Shown one piece after another: positions 21,191 through 32,852 of a DNA stretch of 64,000 nt (its first letter is position 1; the number at the start of each line of letters is the position of its first letter). The notes beneath the pieces were generated by a model that did no database searches, was not told the origin of the DNA, and saw nothing but the letters and a program-made list of their open reading frames with translations. The translations under genes were made by a program, and so were the position numbers. The stretch is from Stromatinia cepivora (taxonomy: Eukaryota > Ascomycota > Leotiomycetes > Helotiales > Sclerotiniaceae): assembly GCA_014898415.1 (NCBI GenBank), contig RCTD01000008.1, positions 124,001-188,000 of the forward strand. The letters are read 5' to 3'.

Positions 21191-22570
21191 TTAATATTGT
21201 TCCACCTCATCTCTTACACGAATTTCACGTTCGGGTAGAGTACCTTGTTGTTCCAAATCATGTGCCCCAACGATGTACGTCTCTAGCGTACCTTCATTTT
21301 TACCTCGAAGGTTTGAACGCGACGAAGAAGATTTCCCGGATCTATCTAAGCTATCAAGACGCTGGATGCCTGCCTCAGTGCTTGCGTGTGATTGTAAGGA
21401 CCGCACGGCCAGAGCACTCTTGATCCCACTGAGAATAGAACCAGGAGATATTTTGCCGTATAGAGACCTTAGAGTTGGCAGACATACGACGATGAGTCCG
21501 AGACCACATTCCATCATTGTTCAGAAAAGTAAGTAGGTCACTAGGGCTACCATTTTGTAAGCGTAATTTCTCCAAGGTAGTCCTTGGGAGTGGGTGCAGT
21601 ACTCTCTCCGTCTGATTGTGAAAACGCAGTGATGATATAGACAATATATATTGCCATTCGCGCAGCTGAGGATGCAAGTGTACTAGTTTTCATTTGTTAG
21701 TATATGTAGATAAATGGATGGAAGTGATTTGCAGGAAGCCGCCGAGAAAGACTGCAATGACTGCAAGTTTACGACGGACAGTCATGTGTGAGCCCCAAAT
21801 CTAATTCAAATTAGCATTTCCTGAATAGCTATCATGGAAGTTTCTTTCACCTTTGGAATTGGCAAAGTCCATATGAAAACATCCATTATGAAGTCGGAAA
21901 TCGCATACCCCTCGAGGAAAGGTAGCTGAGCGCTGCATTTTGAGGCAATGACAACGACAGGACCCAAGCAAACTGAGGGTCAGTCTTGCATAGAAATATA
22001 GCTCCGATTCCCATAGCCAGCACCCAGACGATGACGAAGATAATAAAGGCCATGTTTATGATATCAAATGTAGTCCTCGTCCCCGTGTAAAAGATCCTGC
22101 GATAGAAGAACAGGATACTGAGCTTGAGCAACCCGAATTCAAATGCTCCTATCCAATCAAAAAAGTACTGGATCTGTCAACAAACCGTGAGTAGACATAC
22201 AAAGAGCTCAAGGTAGAGTTTTTATGTACCTTCAAAAGCCTAACTTGTCGATCGGAATCAGAGAACAAGTACCCATCCGGACCTGGTACATCAGGAGCAG
22301 GAAGATGGTCACCTAATGCTTTTATCACGGCTCCCCATATAAGAAGCCCAGCAAGTATACATTCTATGAGCTGAAGGTGGGTCAGAAATGCGGAGAGGTG
22401 TGAAATGCGATCTAGATACATACCAATGCTGGAATAGTCAACCAGTTCTCAACTCCAAGTCTAATCTTGGCATTAAGTCGAGTGTAGAAGCGCAACGAGA
22501 CTGCCAGGAGCCCAAGTATAGGAAATAGAACGCTAATGGCAATGATAGCGGAGGGATTGCTGTATGTCAT
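21191..22570 (-). pseudogene. PTH11-like rhodopsin-domain membrane protein, damaged
   Basis: ATG at 22570. Exons 22570-22424 and 22370-22230 are phase 0; exon 3 starts at 22173. Together they give the family's multi-helix core: SAIIAISVLFPILGLLAVSL, LIECILAGLLIWGAVIKAL, LLKLSILFFYRRIF, NMAFIIFVIVWVLAMGIGAI, then ISDFIMDVFIWTLPIPK, IWGSHMTVRRKLAVIAVFLG, ARMAIYIVYI and MMECGLGLIVVCLPTLR, with a Ser/Arg-rich tail to 21191. Such proteins are seven-helix receptors or sensors in fungi. One frameshift lies near 21925 in exon 3, a second frame break is needed near 21555, and TGA replaces the expected Trp just before MMECG (about 21522). One intron has a GC-like donor. I call it a pseudogene; errors in the sequence would be the alternative. 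Confidence 0.6.
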
Positions 22571-23431
22571 TTCGAAGATTTATGTCAATGAAGCGGGGAA
22601 AACCCAAGTGCTGATGGCAGCAATACAGCAAAATAAAGAATTTAAATTCTCTTTAGAATGATAAAATACCAGCCTGGTGATGAAGAAGACGAATGGGGCT
22701 TGAAGTTCAAATTAAATTTGAATATCAATATGGGCGTAAAGCGTCTTCAAATGAAGACAACTTCAAGATTCTGGCAGTTTGAGAAGGATCAAGCTGAACG
22801 ACATGGATTACTATTTTGAAGCGTCCCTCTTAAATCGTCAATTAGGTGCGGAATAAGATAGAAAATGAGGATTCAGAGAGCACAACCCAATATCCTGCTT
22901 TCGTTTTGCAGGCATGAGCTCAAAAGCTCACTTCATGAAACGTGTCCCACACCACCTCAGTTGTAAGCAGAGTGGAAAACCCCGCATCTTACTGTAGCAT
23001 CGCGAACAACGCCTACCTCAAATTTGGTCCACACCACCTTAATTGCAAGAGAGAGAAAAAAAAAAACGGCATGCATTTGTAGTACCATGCAATACGCCCC
23101 CTCAAATTTGCTCCACGCCACAAGCATATAATAGTAGATATACAAAATTAGGAGATGCACGCACCTGATTCATAGGAGTCTCCGAGCCAGTCATCATTTC
23201 ATTTGCCAAAATCCTGCCGCATAGCGTTTGGTGGGGTAATGTTGGTTGCATGTTGGTTGCCACCACTCAGGTGCTTGCAATACATGCATTGTAAGGCTAC
23301 AGATATCCGAACTCCAAGTTTCCTTGTGGTCGCAATGACTCCCTTCTTAGCTGTTTTTCTCCATCTCTTGTAAAATTCTACCTCGAAACATCTTGTTCTT
23401 GGCAGCTTTGAAGCTTCCCAAATAATTCGCA
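22571..23431. repeat. Intergenic region with degenerate direct repeats upstream of the P450
   Basis: Three diverged copies of a motif like CTCAAATTTGGTCCACACCA lie near 22943-22971, 23017-23054 and 23095-23125. No gene is recognised. The stretch holds the likely promoters of the divergent PTH11-like and P450 genes. Confidence 0.4.
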
Positions 23432-25135
23432 ATGCCTTTCATTCAGATTTTAGGCACAGGTGTAGTTTTGTCATTGATTTTGACAATCAGTGAAGCTATC
23501 CGTCGTCTCTATTTTCATTCACTAGCCCATATTCCTGGCCCGAAACTTGCAGCGCTTACATGGTGGTATGAGTTCTACTATGATGTCGTTCAGCCAGGCC
23601 AATATGTCTTCAAAATTCAAGAACTCCATAAAAGATATGGTAAGTTAGAAAAACTGTATGTAGATCACTACTGACCTCGATTTTATTAAAGGTCCTATCG
23701 TCCGAATCACACCCAACGAACTTCATATTCAGGACGTCGGTTTTCTAGATGCGGTCTATCGACCTCGCCTAGAAATAAGTATGAATATCAGCTGCGAACA
23801 CTCAGAGTTCTAGGGGGTGTGGGAACGACAGCTCGTTACGACCTCCACAAAAAGCGACGCGCAGCATTGAGCCCCTTTTTCAGCAAACGCAATGTTCTAC
23901 ACCTTGAACCATTGATCAAAAAGAAGGTGGAACAACTATGTGAAATGATTGATAAACATGCCAAAGAACAAACTCCCGTCAATTTATCAGATCTGTTCTT
24001 TGCGTTCTCGAACGAGTACTGCTTCTTTAACGCATATGTGTTATGGAGCTAATCCTTAGTAGTGTTGTCACGAATTTCTTATTCGCCCATCAAGTTGATG
24101 TTCTGTCGGATGAGACCCAGGCCGCCACACTTCGCCATAATAGCTACCAGCTTCTAAGGGGCATCAATATAAATAAGCACCTTCCTTGGATTCCGGATTT
24201 CTTAGAATCCCTTCCATCAGCGATAAGCAAACCGATCATGCCGCCAGGTCTAGTAGACATGCATGCACTTTTTGATGTAAGTATCTCGGCGTGTTAAGCT
24301 CAGATGACTATTTATTGACTTGAAATGACAGAGAGTTCGCACCGAGTTGATCGCTATTATGAGTGCTAGGTCCTCTGGAGTCAGCAGTGAGGTGTCTTTG
24401 GGCCCAACAAAGAAAGAGTCTGTGTTCGCCTCAGTACTTGACAGTGCTGTTCTGCCGCCACCAGAAAAAGCCTTGCTTCGTCTTCAACAAGAAGGGGCAC
24501 TCCTGGCTTTAGCAGGAACGGAATCACCTGCCCAAACGCTCAAAATAATCTTTTACCATTTGCTTGCAAATCCCGTCATTATGGAAAAGCTGCGGACCGA
24601 ACTTGATGCTCTTACAACACCTAGTTCTTGGGCAACACTTGAGCATCTTCCATATCTCTCGGCAGTCATTGAAGAAGGAAATCGTCTATCTTTCGGCGTT
24701 ACAGCCAGAACCGCTCGTATCGCAGATGAGCAACTGATCTATACTCCTACTCCGCACGTGAAATCTACAATAAACAAAGGCAGGTCTTACAAGATCCCTG
24801 CGGGCACACCTATTAGCATAACAACTTTAAGCGCCCATATAGTCGAGACTGTTTTTCCAAACCCTTTTGTGTTTGATTCAGAGCGCTGGCTAGGGGAAGA
24901 AGGCCGCGAACGTCGCAAGCATCAAATGGCATTCAGCAAGGGTGGTCGCATCTGCATAGGCATTGAGCTTGCTCGCGCAGAATTATACCTCGTCACCGCT
25001 GCTCTAGTCAAAAGGTTTGATATGAAGCTATTCAAAACAGACGATAGCGACGTGGCTTTTGTTTGCGACTATCAAGTCGCAATGCCGAAGATGGATTCGA
25101 AGGGGGTCAGAGTTATGGCAAGAGCCTTACGCTGA
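23432..25135 (+). pseudogene. Cytochrome P450 (trichodiene-oxygenase-like class), frameshifted
   Basis: ATG at 23432 begins a membrane anchor and the Pro-rich hinge HIPGPKLAALTWWYEFYYD. Exon 1 ends at 23639 and exon 2 starts at 23692 with GPIVRITPNELHI. Later come the I-helix LLALAGTESPAQTL, the ExxR motif EGNRLSFGV, and the haem loop FSKGGRICIG with its Cys, near 24935-24965; stop at 25133-25135. A GTAAGT intron lies at 24277-24331. A 1-bp frameshift near 23770 separates VYRPRL from RNKYEYQLRTL, and near 24035 no GT-AG junction restores the frame. P450s of this type hydroxylate secondary metabolites in the ER membrane. All heme-site residues survive, so inactivation is recent or reflects sequence errors. 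Confidence 0.7.
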
Positions 25136-26426
25136 GTATGGAGCCGTGGAGTGCATGAATGCCTCACTGTTACTAAGGGCCTTTTGAATATTGGAACCTT
25201 TTTGGATATTGAGATGAATTTTTGGGCATTGTATCTATTTTGGAACAACTGACTTATCAACTGATCAATTCTTAATTCAAAGCTTGAAGGATCTCATATC
25301 AGATCTCATTCCGGACTGTTAAAAACATTGTGCACAAAAAAGAAATGGATAGTTGGCAGCAAAGATACGATCATGCGGGACAGAAGTACGAACACGATCA
25401 TCCAATAATTCAGAAAGGCGGGGACGATCTATGCACATGCTTTGAATATCACTTTTCCGACTCTGATGACGATTGAACCCAATGTCCCCACGTAGTCGTT
25501 GTTCATTTTTGAAGCCCGAGTATAAACTGCGATAACTTGTGGTGGACTTCTTTTCTATTCGAATAAGCGCTTGTGCCCTTGTCCGCACCCAGAATTTCGT
25601 TGTATCGTTCCGCCGCAACATGTAAGAAGAGCAAAGACTGCAAATCTTCAAGAGTCCAGAAAATTTTTACAAAGAACGAAAATTTCTGTCATGCAGGTCT
25701 TGTTCCATAATTTGGGTAGACTTTGTATCCCAAATTCGATGGTGATACCAATCATTTTCATCTGAGACCCTTCTCTCATCTTCCACAAACACGAGAGTAA
25801 GCGATGTAGTCGGGATTATGATCGCGCACAATGGAAATTGGATGCTGGACATACTTTCCATCCTTCCTCTTGTTTAGTCGTCAAAGGTATTCGGTGCTCG
25901 GTATTTAGAATACATACGAGCTTGGGTTTCACTTGGGTTTCACTTGGTTTCCACAACTTGCGGAGGCTATTCTACGACTATTCGGCAATCTGATGCTCGG
26001 GTAGAATTTCATGTCAGTCACAAAGGTGCTTTTATCGACTGATAGGTTCAAGGAGCAGACGGTTGGACTTTACTGTGTGTAGTGGTGACATGCTTGAGGT
26101 ATTGAGGGGAGAAGAACTTCAAGTGAAGGTACTCAGTCTATATTGGATGGGATGAGCAGAAAAGAAATGGATATTCGGTTGGAAATAGCACTAGCTTAAT
26201 GAGTCCCAGTTGTTTTTTTTGATGAAGAACAATGCATATGGTTAGCTGGCTCAGTTAAAATGCCATGCCGCCAAGGCTAAGTGGTAGATACGCCAATGAG
26301 TAGATAACAGTATAAAAGTTGAGTATGCAAATATTCTAATAATGCCGCTTTGTATGTGGAATTAGTTATGACTATTGAAAATTGAGAAATGTTCCATAAA
26401 TCATTGCATTACTGGTGGTACGGCCA
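25136..26426. other. Intergenic region, no gene seen
   Basis: Short frames only. An Arg-rich minus-strand frame at 25319-25651 has no ATG-led conserved domain. Confidence 0.4.
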
Positions 26427-27177
26427 TCAAACCGGTCTTGGTAATAACCATTCTCTATGCCTCACGCGTTTCTTCTCCTTGCCCCCTTTGGTCCACAATT
26501 CGTATTCCTCATCCTGAAAGTCCCCTTCTTTGAAACCTACCTTCTCCACTACCCTCTGACTGGCAATATTCTCAGGATCTATAGCCGCGACCAATGTGTT
26601 CCAGTCTCCCTCTCCTGTATTCCAGTTAGGGAATTAAGGCGATCATGAAGGGCGTTGCATTCACATACTCTCTTTACTCCAGTATACTCTCAAGAACAAT
26701 TCCATAGCTTCAGTAGCATATCCTTTACCATGATAGGCAGCATGTAGACCGTAACCAACCTCAGCGCCATGTCCAGCTTCGAATCTTATCATCCCAATTG
26801 CGCCGATTAATTTGGCCTTCTCATCGACGGAGGAAGACAATGTAGGACGGAGTAAAATGCCATAGTTTTCAATCCATGGCTTTTCAGGACTTGGCATTCT
26901 TTCGATCATGTATGCTTTGCTCTCGGTGAGAGACTCAGTTGGTTTTCTACATTGATTGAGAGTTAGCAATAGCTGGGAGACCGAGAGCTGGCAGAACTGG
27001 CAGATGTTGGAAGGGCTCATCTTACGTCCATGATTCAACTCGCGGATCAGACATCATTTCGTGATAATCATCAAGGTGTTTATCTGCGGACAATGGCTCT
27101 AGCCAAAGTCGCTCCGATTGAGCTGCGTATTGTGCCATTGATTTCTTTAAGGTATATCGATGAATTGCTCTTGTCAT
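26427..27177 (-). CDS. GNAT-family N-acetyltransferase (RimJ/RimL-like)
   Basis: Three exons, 27177-27026, 26946-26669 and 26614-26427, have GTAAGA and GTATGT donors and phases that add up exactly to 205 aa. The N-terminus has the typical SERLWLEPLSADKHLDDYHE followed by the 'bad position' segment MSDPRVE. Motif A, with the acetyl-CoA pyrophosphate loop, appears as HAAYHGKGYATEAMELFLR, and motif B as PENIASQRVVEKVGFKEGDF, with Glu/Trp-rich C-terminal strand YELWTKGGKEKKR. Members acetylate protein N-termini or small amines; the substrate here is unknown. An alternative start is the ATG at 27138. Confidence 0.82.
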
Positions 27178-27240
27178 CGCTCACTATTTATAGGAGGAAC
27201 ATAGCTCTTAAAAGTTGACGGCGTTCGGAATTGAGTCATC

Positions 27241-27702
27241 ATGAGTTGTGAGTCAGCGCCCATAATCTCGAATATGATCTTACAACTCGAAGATTCCGAC
27301 GATAGTGATAGTGCAAGTTGGCATACAGTAAGTCAGAGTTATCAATAAGTGGAGGGTCGTGCAGGGTAGGTGCGCTTTGGCCACAGGCTGGACCTCGTTA
27401 AAATTATAGTGATGGAGCAACTTGCTTTGCTTGTTCCCCAAAAGAACACCAAAATCACGCGGAGTATTTCTGTAAGTGAGTATGCACGATTGACAGCTCG
27501 TAAGAAACGTAAGGCTATTCTAGAAGAATTACTTGGAACCTTGCTAGTCTCCCATTCCACCCAGACTGACTTTTGTTTTCTGGATTCTCCAGCTTTGAAA
27601 AAGGTAATCTTACCGAGGTCATCAACACGAACCTTCTTTATGCCATTTGCGGACCAAGGATATCACTACCCAGCAATTGATCTGTGCTCTTTTCTGGTAT
27701 GA
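27241..27702 (+). CDS. Hypothetical protein, two-exon model
   Basis: ATG at 27241 gives 29 codons ending in an acidic run (LEDSDDSDSASWHT) before a GTAAGT donor at 27328. An acceptor at 27368-27369 joins in phase to a frame that runs to 27702 (about 140 aa in all; RSISVSEYARLTARKKRKAI, LEELLGTLL). The intron would be only 42 bp. No family is recognised. It is divergent from the GNAT gene with ~60 bp between the start codons. The model is weak. Confidence 0.3.
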
Positions 27703-28104
27703 AAGCACTCCTCCGTATGATCTGAGCGAGCAAAATCACCACTCATCTTCTTTTCGGCATAATTATTGAATATGTTTTCACTGGGAAAAATTGGTCCGCC
27801 TTTATTTTGCTCAGACTTCTGTATATTTTGTTAGTTGTGATGACTATTGATCTGCTACTTCGCATATGAGATGAGATGATAATGTCTCTGCTACCAAAAG
27901 AATCCAACTTCAATTGTATTATCGGCGAATTATCCCCATGGCCAACATCGAAGAGTTCAAGGCATTTAAGAAGGGACAATATATGCGAGGACAAAATGGG
28001 TCCTATTTGGATAACAAGGTAAACAATGAAGATGATACGAGAATAGATGTATGTTTTCTATCATCCATACAAATAATGATATTCTAGTTAAAATCTGACC
28101 AAGC

Positions 28105-30054
28105 CTAAGCATCCAAGTTCAATCTTTCTAACAAGGTATCTATCTTTCCAAGTAATGTCTGGTAGTTCATGGCATCTGCGGCAAATTCATCACCTGCAAT
28201 TTCGCCGTTGAGAGTTCTGATCTGTCCATTCATGATTGAGTCAAGGGCAGGAGCTTCATCCCCGTCTTCACCCATCATTTCTTCTAGACCCGAGTCTTCA
28301 AATCGAAGTCGGAATCTTTCGGAGAGATAGAAGCGAATACTAGAAGTATGTCAGTTGGTATATTTGCTAATGTGGGTAAAGAAGGGATGGCAAAGCATAC
28401 TCGTCAAGTAGCTCAATAGTGTCAGTCTCCTGTCTCTTTTCAATCCTAGCTGCACTCTCCTTGATCACCTCCTCAAACTCTGGGTCATCAATGTAATATT
28501 CCAAATTATATGCCAAGTATTTAGCGCAGGTTTCTTCTAGTTTTTGAACTCTCGTCAACCATGCAGCTCTCATAACATCAAAAGGGTTGATCAGCTCCAC
28601 ATTTGATTCAGGAGTCTCGGTGTGTGTAGGATCCGCTAGCGTACTCGTAGCCATTCCCAGAGTACTGATTACTACCGCAGCTTTGGTTTTGAGTCTCTCG
28701 ATGAAAAAAGTATCGGCTGCGAAAAGAACATCTAGCGCAAGATCAAGCGGGATATCAACGTTGTCGGTATAGAAGTAGTCGAGAAGAAGCTCTAGTACAG
28801 CAGGGGAGCAATCGACCGATATGATATGCAAATGTTCACTAGGTTGAGCCTCTAAGAAGGCGGAACTAAACATGGTCTGGAAATATTCTGATCGAATAAG
28901 CATGGCTCGGTGGGCTGGGTAGAGCATTGATTTTCGAGGTTGATTAGTTGATGTGGCGCATGATAATGAGCTTGAGGGGCCCACAGGTATACCATTCCAA
29001 GAAGCACTTGTGTTACGAATTGGCGTTTCTTGTCTAGAGCTCAAAGCTTCCTCCGATACTAGATCTTCGTCTGCCTGCAACAGAACATCCGCAAAGATGG
29101 CATTATCCTTAGTCCACTTCACATCCTTAGCCTTCGCGGTATCGATATGTATCCTATGCTTCAAAACATTTTCTCGATACCAGTACTCCATCTGTTCCCT
29201 TCCTCTTGAGACTTCATCCTGACGCCTTTGCCGAGCCCTCCTCTGATCACGTCCACTTAGAGGCCCTTCCCATAATGAATCCATATTCAATTGGAACTGC
29301 TTGCCGAGCTTTTCGATCCCTTTGAAAACATCCACCTCGTCCACAGAACTATTGTATTTGAGACCAAAGTCTGATGATACTTCTCCCATGTATAGATGGC
29401 GAAAAGTAGCCTGAAAAGATTCTAGTGGTATCGAGGGTGGGAATTTACACGCAGTTGTCTCCGGAACCGTGGAAAGCTTTCTTTGGAAATATGGTGATCT
29501 TGCAGAAAGTATCATCCTGTGTAAATTCCATGATTCTAATCCAGCAGTGATTGTAATATCCGAAGTTTCAGGTGTCTGTCTGGCAAGAAGAGAAGTGATA
29601 TGAGAAGCGAATGGTTGTAATGGATCTCTAGATTTCGAATATTCGTACTTTAACAGAAGGTTTCGAATTCGATCGTTCAATGCATTGTATAAACATCGCT
29701 CTCCTTGAAATGTATCTCGTTCACAAAGAGCTCCGGCTTCGAGAAGTAGCTCAACAACATCATAATGTCCGCAAAGACTTGCCTTGAGTTTGTCAGCGGG
29801 AAAATGTATGGAGATACTATTTGGCTTACCAAGATCAGTGGCGTATAATCAAACAGATCTCTAGCATTAATATTGATTCCAGGAGTAGTAATTGCTTGCT
29901 GACATCTCTTGACATCCCCTAATCGACTAGCGAGGCAAAGCTCCTGAAATTCGGGACTGGTGTCAAGAGGGCTATCATCTTTCAAATGACCCTCTTTAAT
30001 CAATTGATGTTCATCCTTAAGTTGAATTTCCAGCTCATCTTTTCGTTTTACCAT
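28105..30054 (-). CDS. Ankyrin and double BTB/POZ domain protein (ABTB1/Btb3-like)
   Basis: Three exons, 30054-29830, 29782-28401 and 28339-28105, have in-phase GTAAGC and GTATGC introns and encode 613 aa. The N-terminus (MVKRKDELEIQLKD) is followed by two ankyrin-type repeats (ELCLASRLGDVKRCQQAI; SLCGHYDVVELLLEAGALCE). BTB domain 1 has SDITITAGLESWNLHRMILS. BTB domain 2 has YPAHRAMLIRSEYFQTMFSS and LELLLDYFYTDNVDIPLDLA. A BACK-like helical tail ends in the third exon. The order ANK-BTB-BTB matches ABTB1-type proteins and fission yeast Btb3, proposed substrate adaptors of Cullin-3 ubiquitin ligase. It is divergently transcribed from the NIMA kinase gene. Confidence 0.88.
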
Positions 30055-30508
30055 TATGAAAGATATGTATACAGAGGGCGTTATATATAGAAAACGTAAA
30101 GAATATAGCAATGAGCAATGAAGAGTGGGTAATGATGAATATGGAGTAATGGTAGATGAGGATATAAATTGTGGCAAGGTTAGAAATGGAAGCTGGCTTA
30201 TCGATAAAAGATTCAGGATAAGGTGATAAGGTTCGGATTTAAACGCATTTTGATAGTCCTCACCGCCTTGATGGGATGCATGTGACTGAAAATAGTTTGG
30301 TTGCAAGCTGGAGTCGTTGGCTCAGCAACAGCTCGGACAACTAAAGTAAACATTAATTAACTTCCTCGAAGGAAAATCATCATTTTCATCAACCCTCCAA
30401 ATTAAACGACAAAATATCACCAACCAACAAATACTAATGTCAATTGTTTTCTTTTCTTAGATCAATGCAAAGGTCTTCCTCTTTCTTGAATATAATACTT
30501 CCGGAATC
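30055..30508. promoter_or_regulatory. Shared divergent promoter region (BTB/ankyrin gene and NIMA kinase)
   Basis: 454 bp separate the two start codons. The right half is pyrimidine-rich (TTCTTTTCTTAG, CTTCCTCTTTC) just before the kinase ATG, typical of fungal promoters and 5' UTRs. No specific factor site is claimed. Confidence 0.4.
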
Positions 30509-32852
30509 ATGTCAGAGGAAAGCAAGTATGAAGTTTTGGAGAAGATAGGTAAGTGTTCATATTCATTGTTTTCGTTACTCCGTTGCGCCAATTCTAATTA
30601 GGTGAAACAAAACTAACATGATCTATTTGATTCTGTAGGACATGGTTCCTTTGGTATCATTCGAAAAGTGCGAAGAAAGAATAATGGAGAAATCCTATGC
30701 CGCAAAGAGATCAGCTATATGCGGATGTCACAGAAAGAACGAGAACAATTACAAGCCGAATTCGCAATTCTTTCTTCACTCAAACACCCAAATATTGTTG
30801 GATACTATCACCGAGAGCATCTGAAGTCCAGTCAAGACCTTCATCTATACATGGAATATTGTGGAAATGGAGATCTTGGTAAAATAATCAAGGATTTACA
30901 AGCAAGGAACAAATATGCCGAAGAAGGTTTCGTTTGGAGTATATTTGCACAATTGGTTTCGGCCTTGTACAGATGTCATTATGGAGTTGATCCGCCAGAA
31001 GTAGGAAGTAATGTTATGGGATTGGGAAATACCGCCAAACCACAAAAGCCAGCGCCTGGTGTCATGATTTTACATCGCGACTTGAAACCTGAGAACAGTG
31101 AGTTCTTATTCATACATTGTCCTGTATCCTATGTTAACATTTATAGTCTTCCTTGGTGAAGGTAATTCGGTGAAGCTTGGTGATTTTGGTCTTTCGAAAT
31201 TAATGGAATCTCACGATTTCGCTTCTACATATGTCGGAACCCCATTCTATATGTCCCCGGAGATCTGTGCTGCCGAACGATACACATTGAAGTCGGATAT
31301 TTGGTCTTTAGGATGCATAATGTACGAGCTTTGCACACGAGAGGTCCCCTTCAACGCCAAATCACATTTCCAGCTGGTGCAGAGGATAAAAGAGGGCAAA
31401 GTCACGCCAATACCAAGTATTTATTCACCAGAACTTGCATCCGTTATCAAAGACTGCCTTAGAGTCAACCCCGATCGACGAGTTGATACCGTTACATTAC
31501 TCAATCTTCCCGTCGTTAAGTTGATGAGAAAAGAAAAAGAAGTTGTAGAGCTCGGCAGACTTTTGAGAACGAAAGAAGAAATGGCAGCTAAACAATTCAA
31601 GGAGCTTGAAGAGAGGGCAGAAAAGCTTGAGGCTCAAAAGGCTGCTATGCGGGCAGAGATTGATTCATCATTGCGAAGAGAATGGGAGGTGAAGGCACAA
31701 TTGGAGATTAATCGTTTAGTACAAATAGAGATGGAGAATCTGCAGAAACGATTCGACGAGGAGGTCCGCATTCGAGTTGAAGAAGAATTACAAAGATCAG
31801 CCAACAGCTCTCGATCATCGAGTACAGACGATGATACTAGCTCAAGCTCTCTTACCGCAAGAGAGTTAAGTTCGTCACAGAATCTTACGGACTACTCAAG
31901 ATCATCTGTTGGTAGCACAGGTGATGACTTTTCAACGACTACAGACTTTACCGATCACACCATGTCACCGGAGCCCAGCAAGCCATTAAAGAAATCCACC
32001 CGAACACCATTTTCTCGAGCACAAACAATGTTCAATGGACATGGAACTCCAATGGATATCGAAATGGCCGATCCTTCACCAATTTCTATTGCCTCCTTGT
32101 CACTTTCTCCACGTCGGAATAATACTACGAAAGCTCCTGGAACTAATAGAAACATTTTTGCCGCTGCAAACGCAAACGCCGAGATACGCTTACAACCTCT
32201 TCTTCTAGATTCCGATTCTGATGATGAGGATGATCTTCCAGTGCCTTCACCTACACGACCAAAATCTAAAGCCAATCTGTTTGTCAAAGGTGCTACGAGG
32301 CCGCACCTCATCTCACAGCGTACAGTACCCTTGCAGAAATTGAATACTCAATCAAATTTGCTAGCATCAAAGAATCCTAGCATGGATTTGAGACAACCAA
32401 GTGGACTGATTAGCAAGAAAGAACCACCAAGTCCAGTAACTAAAAGACTGTCGAAGATTCCAAGCGTGACGAATTTATCAAGCAATGATATGGCAGCAAG
32501 TCCAACACGAAAGTCAAGTTTGACGAAGAAATTAGGATCGGAAGCAGACTTACACAAACAGGCGATGAAGAACAATACAAAGACAGGAGGTGCAACAATG
32601 GTCGGACGAACTCTCGTCGAATTAGCGCAAGCTCGTGCAGGGGGAAGACCAATCGAAATGAGCCCTAGTGGAAAGGGAAGATCATTCGGTGTGAGAATGG
32701 TAGAGAAGGAGAAGATTGAAGGAAGATCGAGGGGTAGTAGATCAAGCATTGGTGATATGGAACCAACGGTGTGGAACCCTGACAGGGATGAAATGCCAAG
32801 TCCATTTTTGATCAAGAATAGATATGCAGGTGCTGCCGGGCGTTCGAGATAA
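30509..32852 (+). CDS. nimA: NIMA-family mitotic Ser/Thr protein kinase
   Basis: Three exons, 30509-30548, 30639-31097 and 31147-32852, have GTAAGT and GTGAGT donors and encode 734 aa. The N-terminal kinase domain (about residues 8-310) has GHGSFGIIRKV, the catalytic Lys in CRKEI, LHRDLKPENIFLGEGNSVKL, DFGLSK, VGTPFYMSPE and DIWSLGCIMYEL, all active-site residues intact. Typical of the NIMA/KIN3 group is the insertion before HRD (residues ~120-150, GVDPPEVGSNVMG). A coiled coil follows (EVVELGRLLRTKEEMAAKQF onward, ~310-420), then a Ser/Thr/Pro-rich basic tail with many S/T-P sites and a C-terminal GRSR. NIMA kinases drive entry into mitosis and chromosome condensation in the nucleus; the tail likely carries degradation and Cdk sites. 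Confidence 0.92.
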
